From Leptospira bouyouniensis (lineage in GTDB: Bacteria > Spirochaetota > Leptospiria > Leptospirales > Leptospiraceae): a DNA stretch of 64,000 nucleotides. Positions 63,865-64,000 of the stretch are shown here, in pieces. Made by a program: the position numbers and the translations under genes. Location of the stretch: positions 17,310 through 81,309 of the forward strand of contig NZ_RQFT01000009.1 of assembly GCF_004769525.1 (NCBI RefSeq), written 5' to 3'. How positions within the stretch are numbered: the stretch's first letter is position 1; each line of letters opens with the position of its first letter. Under the pieces are notes generated by a model. The model was not told where the DNA came from, made no database searches, and saw only the letters and a list, made by a program, of their open reading frames with translations.

Positions 63865-64000
63865 CGATTACCTTCTGCATTCTATCAGCTATTTCGTTAA
63901 AACCCTTTTCGATCCAATAACTCACTCTATCCTCCGAACATAAGAGCTCATACTCGGAATGGCATTTCCAGCATTGGCAAACGATTAAGTTTTTATCACA
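63842..64000 (-). CDS. Cys-rich protein, partial at the right edge
   Basis: The minus-strand frame is open from the window edge to TAA at 63844-63842, overlapping the next gene by 23 bases. Fifty-two codons are seen, including a Cys/His group (CQCWKCHSEYELLC) that looks like a zinc-binding site, then a helical end. The N terminus lies beyond the window. Confidence 0.55.
   Translation of the reverse strand, partial: CDKNLIVCQCWKCHSEYELLCSEDRVSYWIEKGFNEIADRMQKVIDGQYVAK

Noticed and set aside
1..64000. CRISPR array, tRNA or rRNA
   Set aside because: No regularly spaced repeats or recognisable RNA genes were seen; a tRNA scan could not be run.

Overview
The window looks like part of a phage-plasmid (a tailed phage kept as a partitioned replicon), most likely from a Leptospira or close relative. 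The reasons are the AT-rich sequence, frequent TTG/GTG starts, spirochaete-type lipoboxes (LLNSC, LIHC, FCAC), a large SpvB/RHS surface protein, and a ParA / winged-helix Rep-like / ParB block directly upstream of a complete contractile-tail (myovirus) gene set. The host assignment is inference; no rRNA or housekeeping gene is present.

Layout. 1-3.6 kb: maintenance block (ParA fragment, DUF3102-like protein, intergenic region with short direct and inverted repeats, Rep-like winged-helix protein, ParB-like protein). 3.6-4.55 kb: minus-strand pair of a ribbon-helix-helix regulator and an AbiC-like membrane protein. 4.6-7.0 kb: terminase. 7.4-22.3 kb: cargo island 1 (2246-aa SpvB/RHS protein, lipoproteins, outer-membrane-like and Kelch proteins, an IS remnant, an intact IS, and a two-gene cassette of PD-(D/E)XK-type proteins). 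22.4-45.5 kb: portal, head genes, protease, scaffold, capsid, two polyvalent proteins, neck, sheath, tube, frameshifted tail chaperone, tape measure. 45.5-51.9 kb: cargo island 2 (secreted proteins, MqsRA toxin-antitoxin, MmeI-like restriction-modification enzyme with two small partners). 52.0-63.4 kb: spike, hub and LysM tail proteins (the last two on the minus strand), baseplate J and wedge, fibre, M23 endolysin, holin and spanin-like lysis genes. 63.4-64.0 kb: small minus-strand genes, the last running off the window.

The most striking signal is not a gene. Ten transcription units share a bipartite element: TTGNNN, then exactly 19 bases, then TTGTC followed by a C/T-rich stretch. In eight copies this ends at the start codon of a gene; the full form CCCTTGTCACTTCCCATG occurs three times. 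The TTG-to-TTG distance is 25 in all ten copies, on both strands. At 17-bp spacing from a normal -35 box the usual TATAAT position reads NNTTGT. I interpret it as a phage promoter class giving leaderless or nearly leaderless mRNAs; it heads parB, terminase, portal, head, polyvalent, sheath, spike and both divergent baseplate operons. A second notable point is that two 15-bp palindromes flank and overlap the terminase copy, next to the divergent ribbon-helix-helix gene, suggesting that this small regulator controls terminase. A third is the tail-chaperone overlap, where the second frame opens exactly at an A9 run, as expected for a -2 (or +1) programmed frameshift.
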